From the NCBI GenBank assembly GCA_009760855.2, contig WPIO01000001.1, positions 3,928,001 through 3,992,000 of the forward strand: 64,000 nt of DNA, in the 5' to 3' direction. The notes beneath the pieces are model-generated. The model saw only the letters and a program-made list of their open reading frames with translations, did not search any database and was not told the DNA's origin. This document shows positions 47,970 through 59,107 of the stretch, in pieces. Both the position numbers and the translations under genes were made by a program. The DNA is from Cristatella mucedo (Eukaryota; Bryozoa; Phylactolaemata; Cristatellidae). Position 1 is the first letter of the stretch. Each line of letters starts with the position of its first letter.

Positions 47970-49684
47970 CTGCAGTTCAACTCCCGAAACTTGATCATGA
48001 GTGAGAACTTGAGCTACAATTCTATACGACTAGACCCCCTTAATTTTGTGGATTAGGAGCCTCATCCTTAGATTTAACTGGTCTCGTTCACTGCAAGAAA
48101 TGCAAGGCCGTTCACCACAATGAATGTATTGCTATCATCTGAGAGCTAATGCAGAAAGACTTATGTAAACGGCATACGCATCGCTACGATCATATATCAA
48201 TAAGAAGACTCAATGCAGGATTTGACAACGACGACTGCCTGCAGACTCAAACGCGTAATGTGAACGAGCCAGAGATTTTACTTTCTATTCTAAGGAAAGA
48301 ATTTATACTAATCTCGAAAAATGAACTATTTCGTACGTAAACGTACATTTATATTCAGGTTCAGGATATCCCAAGCAGCTAACAGTATGATGTAAAAATC
48401 AACGTTTACAGAAATATGATGCTTGCAGTCATCAGAAAATCTATGAACTGATCCGCTAGCACAAAGGGCAGATTGTTCTGCATTTATTGTACCCATGCCT
48501 CAGCTGGTCATGTGTGGTGAACCGCAGTGCTAGGCAGACGAGCTACTGCTTGAAGGTGAAGTAGGATACATAACCAATGTAAATGCCGATAAATCAACCC
48601 CGACCATACCAAACAGCCCTGCGTCACTCTACTTCCACATCCTAGCCGGTAGAGCGTAATACCCGCTGCTGCTGCTGCTGCTGCTGCTGCCCACGCGTTA
48701 AGCTCCACCAGGACTCAGAAGCATAGGCTCACTGTCATTTGATGAGCTACCGCAGGTCGCGTGTCGTCAAATAGTGGCGAGCTATTCGCGACCCTGATAG
48801 CAGTTTCCGCCGTGAGCCAAGTCCTGTCTTGGAAGTTAGCTGTTGGTCTGCTCCCTCAATCTTTACCCGGGCTCTAAGTAGGGTCTCACATGTAAATGCC
48901 ATAGTGAGGATGACCGGATGACGTCAGGCAGTGCGGGCTACGATGTAGACGGCTGACTCGTTCGAGCAAATTTGCTCTGCCCGGCCTTTAGGTAGTTTGA
49001 CCAATACTGGCTCATGACTTTGGCTTCCTAAATGTGTATGGAGAGATGCTCAGTGAGCGCTTAGCACGGGCAACAAAGACAGTTCTCGAAATTCTTGCAT
49101 CGCTCAATGATTCAAGAATCATCGCCGCATGCACTTACCATCGTCTTTGTCCGGTGAGCGGTTTCACTGATATCCAAAAGCAGTGGCGGTGGTCTGGCAA
49201 CTCCGACGCTCGGTCCCACAGTGTCGGCTGAGGCATCTGCGATGGCATCTTTAACACCCGGCGAGCGGCCGCCACTGGCAGTGCCACCGCGATCCGAACT
49301 ATGCCCGACCGTCGCCCGGGTCCGATGGCTTTCAACCTCTGCTTCCTCCTCAATCGGCGTAAAAATTGGCCTGATGGCCCGCTGCGGAACTGTCGACTCC
49401 TGTTCGACGGCAGTATCGGCGTAGTTGGAATCGTAGTCGAGAAGCGCCTCGTCCGTGGTGGAGTCCAGAAACGTGCGGTAAGCCGGACTTCGTCCTCCTC
49501 CCGCTTTCAGACGTCGTTCAGGTTTAGCGCCTTCCATATTCGTGCTAACCTGCACAGATGCGAAGAGACATTGCAGTCGTCCAAGCAGCCAGCATGTAAC
49601 CGCAGACGCCCACCCGGATTCGACGGACGTAGACTCGCTTCTAACCTCTCTCTCTCTCCAGATGACGCCCTCGATGACGGCCCG

Positions 49685-49773
<89 letters not shown>

Positions 49774-52700
49774 ACATCAAGCGCTTTGCACCGTTCTCAG
49801 CAGTGTGCGCCCGATCGAAGCATACGCCCGATCGAACGACCGTCGGCTAGGGAACTTTCTTCCTCGAACATTGGCGGTTGGCTTGGGAACTTAAAAACAC
49901 CTATTTAGGACAGCAGTTAGTGGGTCCCTGTGATTCGTCCTTCATGTGCTTATGCGTGCTGACACTGTGCATGCTGCCACTTACCACATTTGCATGCTGA
50001 CCCTGCGCATGTCACCCCTAACCATGTTATTCATGTTGTCTATCAAGCATGATATTACTCACCATTCAATCGCGTTTCCCTTTGCAGCAAATGTAAAGCA
50101 CCTAGACAGAGATCGAGTTCTCTGAGGGCGCTTTATCAAGTGCATTATTATTATTATTGTTCTGCTGACATCGATAAGAGCAACGTGCAGACCACTAGCG
50201 GTGGGTCCGATAGATCGGCAGATAACAATAATGCAAAAATAATTCATTTGTATAGCGCCCTTAGAGAACTTAATCTCTAATAAGGTGCATCACATAAGCC
50301 ACGGGGCTCGAGCACAAGACCTCGGTCAGTCCTTTGTCTGGGCGAGCACCTTAACCGCTATGGCCCAGCGGAGTCTACTTCGCTGCCAATCGTAGATTGT
50401 TGTACTATCTCCGGCGGTTGCCATCGATTGCCATGCATTGCCCAAGGCTGAGCGCGAAAAATGACACTGTGCGCTCACAGTGAGCGTTATGTGATAGGAT
50501 AATTACAAACTCAAATAGACGATTTTAAGCAAATTTAGAAGCAGATTGCGGTAGAGGCCGGGCCATAGCCGTCGATTGCTGTGCATTGCCCTCGATTGTG
50601 CATTTGTCGATTGTTTAAAAGGATGTGGCTGCACTTTAATGCAGTGTAGTGTACAGCCACAGGTTTATGGGCCATGCCAGTTTAGGGGAAATGGTTTTAT
50701 GAGGGCGAGTCACTGCCTGCAGAGAAGGGGCTTATGGTAGGCCAGGCTGCTGCCATCTGCTATTGATGTGGCTTGGGCCACCTTGGATGTGCCGGGCTGC
50801 TTCCACGAAGGAAGGGCGGAGCGAGCGGACTTAGGGTTCAGTGGAACGCGAGACGGCTGTGGGCTGTCGCACCGAGCCCAAATATACGGTTGTTGAAGCC
50901 CTCTCGGCGTCACCTGTGTGCAGTCAGAGCGTTAAACTGCGATAGATTCCGGGAGAAAAGGGGAGCGTGGGCAGCAGCGAGGGAGAGCGTGTCGACAGCA
51001 GTAGTCGGCTCGAGCAGACGCTCGCAGGCAAGCTCCGGGCGCAGTACTTACTAGTTCGCCAATCGCGTATGCATTAAAGGAGAACGGCGACAGCCCGCTC
51101 GTCAGCTCCGCCTTGGACGCGATCCTGCTGGTGGCTGCCGAGTGAGCGATGGCCACCTGGTACATTTTGCGAAGTCGGCCGACCGTTGATCTGTTGCGCC
51201 TGTCCACTTCATCTTGCCGCTCTCTCTCGGCCGCAGCATCGGCGCTCTCGACCGGTGGCCGAAAGTCGGCGTGAAAGCAATATAGGTCGGGCAGTTCCAT
51301 CTGCAGCACGATGAAGAACGTCCATAGTCATACCGCCATACTTCGATCGATGCTCTCACGGGGGGGGGGGGGGGGTTGCATTGCTAAGCAGCTTCTCCGA
51401 AGCGGTGGCTCCACGACGTTGTGCTAAGACATTTCCTCTCAATTAATTTATTTTTCTGGGCGTTCAACTGTCTCGCGCCGAGCCACCGTTCGTTAGACGA
51501 GAAAAAGCATAAGGGCATTGCTGCGCCCTGTCCTCGATTGGGTGGAAATATCGCCTCGGCAGGCGACACTTGCGCCTCTCGATTACTATCTAGGGATTGT
51601 CGGTGACAGTAAGGCATGTCGTGAAGGAAATCTCTCCTCGAATTCAGCATTCTAAGAATTACGGCCTAGGCAAGAGTTTCGCAAATTTTGCCAAACACTT
51701 TCATGTGAAATCGGCCAGAGTCGTATGTAGACACATGTCCGACGACTGACAGGCGAGGGCACTGCTACTAGTACCGCGAAGGCGTGGACCCTGTGAAGCG
51801 AAGCGGCTCGCTATGCGGCTGGCAGACCGCCTTTGACCTTAGGGGTAGACGAATAAAGCGAAGGGGAGCAGCGACTGTATCGATTTTGAGAATTTCGACA
51901 GCTATCCTATACTGTATCTAGGCAGAGGAACTGAATTACTTGAAATACTGAAATACTTGAAAATTTGAAGTGTGTTATTACGCACAGCGAGCGTCGCGAT
52001 TAGCAGTTTCGTCGAACCATGAAGATGGGCAGTGGAGGATACTCGTACTTCACGTTCCGGCAACGCCAAAGTAGGCTGGATTATTTGCTACCTACAGAAA
52101 ATTGTTAGCCTGAAGGGCTCGAAGTCTGCAGTCGCTAATCGGGAAGCGTACCCCTAATTTAACTGTATAGCTAAAAGATATTTAAAGAGTACGAATCCTT
52201 TGTACGATTCAAAGTAAGGCTAAGTTCGATAATGAATGTGGCCGGAGACTTGAATGAGGGTGGCACGTGGCTCCGTATCATCTAGCGAATAACGAACGCT
52301 TCAGCAAGCGAAATATTACTGGTAATACCTGGGAACCTGGTAGGCAGAACTAGAAGATCCTGCGAGTGAAAACGACGAAATATAAAAATGAACCCTCTGG
52401 ACGTATTAGTAGCAGTAAAAGTACATATACTATATATATAGTTTATTTGTATGGAAACTTAAGAGAATTTCATCTATATTCGGGCGCTTCACATATGCCA
52501 CGGGGCTCGAGCCCACAACCTCGGCCAGACCTTGGTCGGGGCGAGCACCTTAATCATTGGCCAAATCAGCAGCAGGATTGACAGAAGTTGCAGTAGCAGC
52601 ATCTGCATTGGGTTTTCATTTATCAGCGTAGCAATGTCAATGTTCTGTCACGGACCTTTAGGTGTCTTGATTCTGTCATTCCGGTTTTCCAAATTCTAAT

Positions 52701-55700
52701 TTCTTCTGTGACAGGCCTTGCAATGTAATACCCACTCTTCTGACTCAAGCCGTTTAGGTTAGTCGCTTAGGTCACTTGCCGAACACAATTTCAATGGAGA
52801 CCATGGCCCCTGTTCACATACTTACACAGCCTAGAACTCACTCCGGACAGACGTCATGGCGTACTCTGACTTGAGGATACTTGAAAGGAAGCTAAACAAC
52901 TAACTGTTCCTCGGAGCTTTTGCTCAGTCCGAACACAGTTTCCTTTGTTGGTGCGTGCGGAAATTGTGCGGGTATCAAATTAACCGATTTCCTTTCCTCT
53001 TTCCTTTCCAGCAAGTGTCTATACCTATAAAGTGATCTAGCTCTCTTAGGGCACCGTAAACTGTACTATAATTATTATAACGCTCTTCTGGCAAGGATCT
53101 AATACCCGCCACTAAGCTAGAGTGGAGATAACTTAGGTAGCTGGGGCTTTAAAATTCCTTTAGATGTAGAATGCCCTAGCCAAGTCACGCGACTAACAGA
53201 GAATCTGTTGCGCCTAAGCAGCCAACTAAAAAACAGCTTTTCATCTGCGGCTTTTAATATGCTTTACTCTTTCTACTATTCTACTCGGAATCCCCATTGA
53301 CTTCGAATTCAGTAACGAGAGCTGTATAATAAAACATGAGGCGTGCCAGTTCATAGATTTTGTTTGATATCTCAACGGTAGGCTATGTATTCGACTGCCA
53401 TTTAATACCGCTTTGGCTTAGTAAGCTAGTTGGCAAAAAAATTAATCGTACTGCATGCTTGGTAGACATTGCTTACCCGAGGACAACGCTTGTCGAGTGC
53501 GGTCGCTGCTGCCTTGGCGATTTCGCTTGTTGCCATATTTCTATTTCCAGTGTAAGGATTTAAGTTGACGTTCATCTAAAATAGGAAGGCACAGTTTGCA
53601 CGAGAGAAAATTCTGGCTTCAGTTCTAAGCAGTCAGAAGGGGATACAAACTTTAAAGGTTGTAAGCTAAGCTGCAGTTTCTACCGCGAGTATGTGAAAGT
53701 TTCAAGAAAGGAAAACACATATGGTCTGATTTCGGTGAGACACTACAGAATTTGAAATATTTTCATAGCAAGTATTTTATTTAGCGTGTACATGATGTTA
53801 AATCGACATTTTTAATATTCAAAACAACGAAATCATTTATTACAAGCTTTCTTTAAATATCTTTGCGTGGTCTACAAAGTTGACTCGATGATGGCAGAAA
53901 TAATACTTTACGTGAGGGGATCAAAGCTTATTTTGGCTATCGGAAAATGCGACAGGCTGCCAAAGACGTCTTAACAGGCATACCATATCGTCTCTGTTCT
54001 GAAACAAGACGAAGGCCGTACAGAGACCAGAATGCACAATCTACTTAAGCATTCATAATATCAAAGAAGTAGATATAAATAAACAGGATATTCTTGTATT
54101 CGTTGACAAATCACGAGCTAGGTTCGCACTCCATCAAGTGCTACAGTGGATATTCTGGAGGACTGTGTAACAAATCGCTACTAAGCCGTATGTTGCTACA
54201 AGGCTCTTATGGTTCATCCTGAGTATTTATTAACAGTAAAAGAGATTCACTAAAGGATTTACCCGGATTCAGGAACCTTTCGCGGTCTCTGATGCTTAAT
54301 ATTTTGCAAAATTACAACAAAGGATGCACGCAGAAGAGGTGAGAATATGACTCAATTATGAACTTACTGCATTGTAAGACTAAAGACTAAGTGAATTGCT
54401 ATACCTAATGCAACGTGTGGTGAGAACATTTTCTTTGATTCTTCCCTCACAGGTGCAAGAAGTGCACGGGGAAGCTCTCAGCTTAGCCACGATGGGAGCC
54501 CTTGCCTTAGTGGGGTCGACTAGGGCGCCTAGTACAGACCTCCCAGCTCCTGATCCACCCAGCTCAGGTTAGACTGAAGTTTTATGCAGGCGATGCGGTT
54601 AGGAGATGGAGCGACTACTGTAGTTCGTATGTACGTGTGTATGTATGTATTGTATGCCGGCTCCTCTGATGAGCCTGTGATGTGGCGTGGACACAGGCCA
54701 TTAGGCCAGATGGTGGATTCACCATCAGGGTCGGCCGGTGCACAGCTGTGGTCCGCCTGTGATGTGGTATGGACACAGGCCAGTAACCCGCTGGAGGGGA
54801 GATGGTGGACTGGAGAGTGGAGGAGTGGAGAGTCGAGCGAGAGTAGGGGCCGAGGGGAGCCGTGCGCTCTTCGGCTCCGTGCGTCGGTAAAACGCTGTCG
54901 GTGTTGGGCATCGGCTGGCTCTCTGCTGTGCGAACAAACAACAACTAATGTGCTTGCCTTAGCGGGTTCGACTAGGACACCTAGTACAGGCCCGGCTCCT
55001 GGCCCACCCGCTAAAGTTATAATGGAGCCTGGTGCAGACGATGCGGTCAGGATGTGCACCGGCTAATATGCTGAAGTAGAAATAGCAGCTACGTGCGAGG
55101 TCAGGAGTTTAGAGGAGAGAGAATATAATGGGACGACTGACAGAGCTCGGAGCTGCAGCTTGGTAGTCGATGCAAGACTACGCTTCGAGAGCACGAGAGA
55201 CAAACTTGCGGTGACGAACAGCTAAGGGCAACTTGGACTTCGCAGTCGTGTTCTGCCGGCTACTCAGTTAGCTGCTCGTATCTCGGGGTGCTGTAGCGGC
55301 CCGCCTTTGGGGTTGGGACAATCGCTAGCGACGCGCGCATAGGATAGTTTATTATACGCGGGCTTCGGGAGTTCGTGCAGTTAACTCCGTCGGCCCGGTA
55401 CGCGCCGCGTAAACGCACAGGGTAGTTGGTTATACTCGGGCTTCGGGAATTCGCGAAGTCGACTCCGTCGGTAAGGTACGCCCCGCGTAAAGCGCTTGCG
55501 CCGGCGCGTAACCACTATTAACAGGCCCACAATAAACTGTCGCTTTCGGCCGCTTGTGTTTTGTGGCCGCTTGTGTTTTAACCGCACTGCAGCACTGCAT
55601 CACACAGTCCACCGGTAGAGAGCCGGGGGACGAGCTTCTCTGCGCGGTTACAGATGCGTAGTTATTATCTCCTGAAAATGACTTCTGAAATTACGTTCGG

Positions 55701-56853
55701 AGCTTTTTATTTAGGAGGTATCAAACCAAATATTAGAATACCTGCTTCGGACTCCTCGATGGAGCTCTGGTCGGCATATCTTTCGTAAAAGGTCTTACTT
55801 CTCGTTGATCATGCTTCGGCGATGATCCATCTAGACTCGATTGCCGTCGGTTGTTCTTAGAGGTGCTCTCGTGTCCCTATAATAGTACACGAATCGTGTG
55901 CATATCGTCGTAAAACGATGAGCGTTTTTGCAACTTGCTTCATTAGCTAAATTGCTGCATCGAGTAGCGCAACCATTCTCAGAGCCTTTCCCACCGTCAT
56001 CCAGTAGGGAGCCCAGAAGTCCGGGCAAATTTCCTATCAGCATGAGGTGAGAAAGCGGTGAGCACGAGAGGAACGAGTCAGTCGGCGGTCTTTGGTAGCT
56101 GGCTTACTATTGAGTCTTCTCGTAAAATATTTCATGCAACAGCAACACCGTAGCTTCGGTGGCGCTAGTAACTATTGAGCATGCCACAAGATCGCGCACG
56201 TCCTACGCTTGTGACGGAGGCGGCAATGATGGGGATGACTAGACGGCGGCGAGGTTCTTGCGAGGTTACGCTCGCGCGATGCTTGTACCGCGGGCACCGG
56301 CTATCGAGCCGAGATAGGGAAGGCGAGAGGTAAAGAGGGGGCAGCCATGAGCACCAGCCGTGAAAGGATTCACTTACAGTCAGTGACACCCGAGGCGCGT
56401 CACTCTCTTCGTTTAGGCTTCCCAGCAGGCGCTGGCGTAAGTTTAGCTTGTAGCTCTGTTTGTAGTAAAGTTTCATGCTGGCATAGTCCTCTGGCGCCAG
56501 GGAAGGCCTCTATAAGATATGAGTGAAGAGCATCAGCACATATTTACGCTGTCCAACTAAACGTGTTGGCTGCGTGCGATAACTTGGCAGCTTACTTTGA
56601 CTGGAGCCAGGGTACTACCCGCAGCATTTTGTGGTAGCTTCTGGAGGGCTAACGACATAATTCCGCCCTAGTTGTTCCTCGCGCTGTACTTGAGCTTTTT
56701 TTCGGATTCCGGTGCAAGGCTACATATAGCGCTCACGTGGGTACGCCGACCCCACTGGATGAGTTCGCCTGAGTCCGTGTTTACTCCGCCATCTTGGGTT
56801 GCCTCGGAGATTGGTTCATAGTGCCTATTTAAATATGCTTTATTCTGACGCAT
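47694..56853 (-). CDS. Unidentified five-exon gene model (about 394 residues)
   Basis: I do not recognise this protein. Five minus-strand exons (56737-56853, 56378-56509, 51052-51300, 49139-49549, 47694-47969) have good splice sites, all in phase 0, and join to one open frame. It starts MRQNKAYLNRHYEPISEATQ. Exon 2 (RPSLAPEDYASMKLYYKQSY, LRQRLLGSLN) and exon 3 (MELPDLYCFHADFRPPVESA, RLRKMYQVAIAHSA) look folded, with helix-like spacing. Exon 4 is acidic and disordered (TTDEALLDYDSNY, FTPIEEEAE). Exon 5 has an SP-rich NPFSPSHHRMIQL segment. No signal peptide or membrane segment is seen. It is convergent with SSU72. It could be two genes, or exon 5 could be in another frame. Linkage over the 5-kb intron is inferred from phase only. 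Confidence 0.5.
47697..47702 (+). promoter_or_regulatory. SSU72 poly(A) signal candidate
   Basis: AATAAA 295 bp after the SSU72 stop. It overlaps the 3' end of the minus-strand gene model at 47694, so the two genes would share or overlap their 3' ends. Confidence 0.6.
47970..49138. other. Intron 4 of the unidentified gene model
   Basis: Non-coding. It has a short GCT run near 48664-48690 and nothing else recognised. Confidence 0.45.
49139..49549 (-). CDS. Unidentified gene, exon 4
   Basis: 137 codons between TGTGCAG and GTAAGT. Acidic, Ser/Gly-rich, disordered in character. Confidence 0.55.
49689..49772 (+). repeat. GA microsatellite
   Basis: About 84 bp of GA. On the minus strand it is a CT tract 140 bp before the acceptor of exon 4 of the unidentified gene. 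Confidence 0.95.
49885..50158 (+). mobile_element. LINE 3' end
   Basis: ACACCTATTTAGGACAGCAG, GTGCTTATGCGTGCTGACAC, CATTTGCATGCTGACCCTGC and the stem-loop (50095-50134) with ATT end, nearly identical to the 6.8-7.1 kb copy. Confidence 0.85.
50229..50375 (-). mobile_element. tRNA-derived SINE (family A)
   Basis: Reverse complement: TAGCGGTTAAGGTGCTCGCC (A box), GTGCTCGAGCCCCGTGGCTT (B box region), then AGAGATTAAGTTCTCTAAGG, GCGCTATACAAATGAATTAT. The clearest family-A copy. Confidence 0.7.
51052..51300 (-). CDS. Unidentified gene, exon 3
   Basis: 83 codons between GTGCTGCAG and GTAAGT. Aromatic- and charge-rich (LYCFHADFRPP, ERERQDEVDRRNRS). A 17-base C run (minus strand) lies 60 bp before the acceptor. 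Confidence 0.6.
51360..51376 (+). repeat. G homopolymer (17)
   Basis: Run of 17 G on the plus strand. Confidence 0.9.
52438..52562 (-). mobile_element. tRNA-derived SINE (family A)
   Basis: Reverse complement: ATTAAGGTGCTCGCCCCGAC, GGTTGTGGGCTCGAGCCCCG, GTGAAGCGCCCGAATATAGA, ending in TTTCCATACAAATAAACTAT. Confidence 0.65.
52730..53080 (+). mobile_element. Degraded LINE 3' end
   Basis: AATGGAGACCATGGCCCC with CACAGCCTAGAACTCACTCC mirrors the 43.9-kb fragment (GAGACCATGCC...AAAGCCTGGAACCCATTC). The tail has AAAGTGATCTAGCTCTCTTA and ATTATTATA. Confidence 0.6.
54513..55052 (+). repeat. Repeat with two terminal copies of a 90-bp unit
   Basis: 54513-54603 and 54963-55051 share GTCGACTAGG.C.CCTAGTACAG, CCCAGCTC/CCCGCTAAAG and GCAG.CGATGCGGT. 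The interior has GTGATGTGG..TGGACACAGG twice (54677 and 54759) and matches 16175-16480 in reverse. Confidence 0.65.
55292..55652 (+). mobile_element. Small solo LTR with internal duplication
   Basis: Starts TGTAGCGGCC, ends GCGCGGTTACA. AATAAA at about 55531 gives the orientation. Flanks GGTGC and GATGC are a possible 5-bp target duplication with one mismatch. An 80-bp unit (GGGCTTCGGGA.TTCG...) is present twice in tandem. Confidence 0.55.
56378..56509 (-). CDS. Unidentified gene, exon 2
   Basis: 44 codons between CTTATAG and GTAAGT, from RPSLAPEDY to DAPRVSLT. Its composition and both splice sites look genuine. Confidence 0.6.
56737..56853 (-). CDS. Unidentified gene, exon 1
   Basis: 39 codons from the ATG at 56853 to GELIQWGRRTH, donor GTGAGC. 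A CAG seven bases into the exon could also act as an acceptor, which would make it an internal exon. Confidence 0.5.
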
Positions 56854-57654
56854 GCGATAGCTCGTTTAATTAAGTTATACGTAAATTAAAGTTAAAAAAT
56901 AAACATAAATGCGGTTACAAAGTCATAAACTTTGAATGCAAGGAGGATAGCTCCTAGGCCTCCAGAGTTCGGAACGGTATAGCGGTGTGATACGATCCAC
57001 ATCCACCAGTGCCAGGCCTGCCTTCTTAGTACTTGCGTGTGTGACTTCTTGACAGGAAAGTGCTTAAGGAGCGTACTAATGGAAGTGGGCATGTCTCGGC
57101 TGGCAGTTACGTTTTCGGCACGCTCGGCCGAGTGGAGGGGGCTAGGAATTGAGTTACCTATATATATATATATGGCTGCACTCTAACTAAGATTTTTTGT
57201 CATGGTGAGGGCTAAATCTTGATGGATGCAGCCAATTATATAATTATAGGAAGGCTGCAGGCACGTTTCTCAACGGTTTGCTGGTCGGATTGCTCGTTTG
57301 GACAGTCTTAGGGCCTCCCTCGGATGTAGGTTCGTTCGTGGTCCCTCCTGAGGTCTATTAATTATCCTCACCCTACATCGGTGCCGGCTAATGTCGGGCC
57401 ACCCGCCGCCAAGAAGTATGAAAATACTTTGGAGAATTTCGTTTGAAGCATCAAGGCTATCTTGCTTTAAAATTCCAAGCCGATCAGCAGATAAATCAGC
57501 AAATCGGCTTCGTGGATGATGACAAAAGTAGCCAGTTAATTGTGAGCGGCCGAGGAGCCTGCCATCTCATACAGCGGCCTCAACAGTTTTCGTTTAATAC
57601 CCAATCTCAGGCTTCCACGTATGGGCATAGGCACGACTTGCGTAACATCCCCTG

Positions 57655-57945
57655 ACTTGACCACATTAAAAAAAAATTAAAAACGCATATATTTATGACA
57701 GCATTTAGTGGGTCCTCGTGATTCGTCCTTTACGTGCTTATGCATGCTGACACTCGAGCATGCTGCCACTAACCACACTTGCATGCTGACCCTGTGCATG
57801 TCAACCCTAACCATGTTATTCCTGTTGTTTATCAAGCATGATACCACTCACCATTCGATCGCGTTTCCTTTGCAGCAAATGTAAAGCGCCTAGAAAGATA
57901 TTGAATTCTCTGAGGGTGCTTTATCAAGTGCTACATCATTAATAT
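57655..57945 (+). mobile_element. LINE 3' end
   Basis: TGACTTGACCACATTAAAAA, ATTTAGTGGGTCC, GATTCGTCCTTTACGTGC and a stem-loop (57883-57921) in which one base is changed to a G-T pair. Confidence 0.8.
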
Positions 57946-58647
57946 TATGTACAAGCGAAACCAGCAGTGATTTGTCGTTGCACTTACTAAGCAGACTCGG
58001 GAAATTGGCTGACGAACAGTCAAATGCATTCGACTGGCTGCTACCGCCTATGTTGACAGCTTAATCAAGTGCATCCCAAGGCCTCAGGCTGGCGTTGCAG
58101 ATGAACAATGCCATATTAATTGTATGACCACCATTCGCATTCAGGTCTAGATGATATTAAGCAATAAGGCCACCGAGTTCACATTCGTAGCACTGTTTAC
58201 TGCACACACTTTTGCTGAGCCGTGTCACAAGCGCACCACAACCCATCCAAATACAAAATGCAAGGCAAAGCTTTGAGCCCAGTATACGACTGTTTGGTGA
58301 TGTAACGCCTTGGACGGCCCCAATTTTCAAGGTGAGACTGCAGTCGGCCGAGACGCGTGGTCGTACAAGCAAAGGATTTCTGGGCCAAACGGGAACCAGA
58401 GGTAACTGTCACCGACATATTGACGCTCCTGTAAGTGGTCACACTTTAAAACCAAGATAAGGGGGAGTTCAAATAGTGCAGCAGCCTATAGCAAAAAATA
58501 AAGAACTGCTTTACTTGAGCACAATGAAACCATTGATGCATTGGTGTTGATGCATAAATGAGGCATTTGAACCAGCTGTTATTTTTTAGACATCGCCAGA
58601 TAGACATGTTAGCGATAGTGTGACTTTATCAGGAGTAAGACATGTGA

Positions 58648-58653
58648 TTTATT
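58648..58653 (-). promoter_or_regulatory. WASHC3 poly(A) signal candidate
   Basis: AATAAA on the minus strand, 358 bp past the WASHC3 stop codon. Confidence 0.5.
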
Positions 58654-59010
58654 AATGATTAGATATGAAAGAATAAAGCAGTGCAAACAAAAATAAATTA
58701 TTGGGATGTGTTCATGTAAAGTGCCAATATTGATAAATGATCTAAAATTGATACATTATTATTAATGCCACAGATAAACTCCCAACGAGCCCATTCACGT
58801 GGTCATAATAAGCATTTGCAAGACAACAGGTCGCGACGAACTACAGCCACAAACCACCAACAAGTCCTGGCATGACATCACCGTAAGAAGTTTTCCTAAT
58901 AACAGTACAAGTCAGGATCCAGGGAATTGTACAGCACTTGGTTCGGCTGCAGAGCATGATCAGTTGGTTTCACAATCGCTGGCGATTGTGATGTCGGCTT
59001 GAACCCATGC

Positions 59011-59107
59011 TCAGTCGCTGTCGTCACTCTCTTCAGCCGATGAACCCAGACTGCTACCGTCCGTTCCATCTCCCGCAGCAGTTGGTGGTGCTGGAGCATC
59101 CGGGGTG
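59011..59107 (-). CDS. WASHC3: WASHC3 last exon
   Basis: [20 protein letters not shown] then [11 protein letters not shown] and TGA. Acceptor TTTCTCACAG. Confidence 0.85.

Larger units (their letters stand above)
49550..51051. other. Intron 3 of the unidentified gene model
   Basis: Holds a GA microsatellite, a LINE 3' end and a family-A SINE. 50380-51050 has nothing recognised. Confidence 0.5.
51301..56377. other. Intron 2 of the unidentified gene model (5 kb)
   Basis: Holds a SINE, a LINE remnant, the 54.5-kb duplicated repeat and a small LTR. 53100-54480 is AT-rich with nothing recognised. Confidence 0.45.
56854..59010. other. Region between the unidentified gene and WASHC3
   Basis: Holds a LINE 3' end (57655-57945) and a coding-like minus-strand segment at 58339-58437 that I could not place. 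The part near 58650-59010 is the WASHC3 3' UTR. Confidence 0.5.

Noticed and set aside
49640-49690. Plus-strand CTCTCTCTCTCCAG acceptor followed by ATG
   Set aside because: Pyrimidine run near a microsatellite. The minus strand has the coherent coding exon just below it.
58342-58435. Plus-strand exon between CTGCAG and GTAACT (SAETRGRTSKGFLGQTGTR)
   Set aside because: Splice-like ends by chance. The composition is less protein-like than the minus-strand reading and no partner exon was found.
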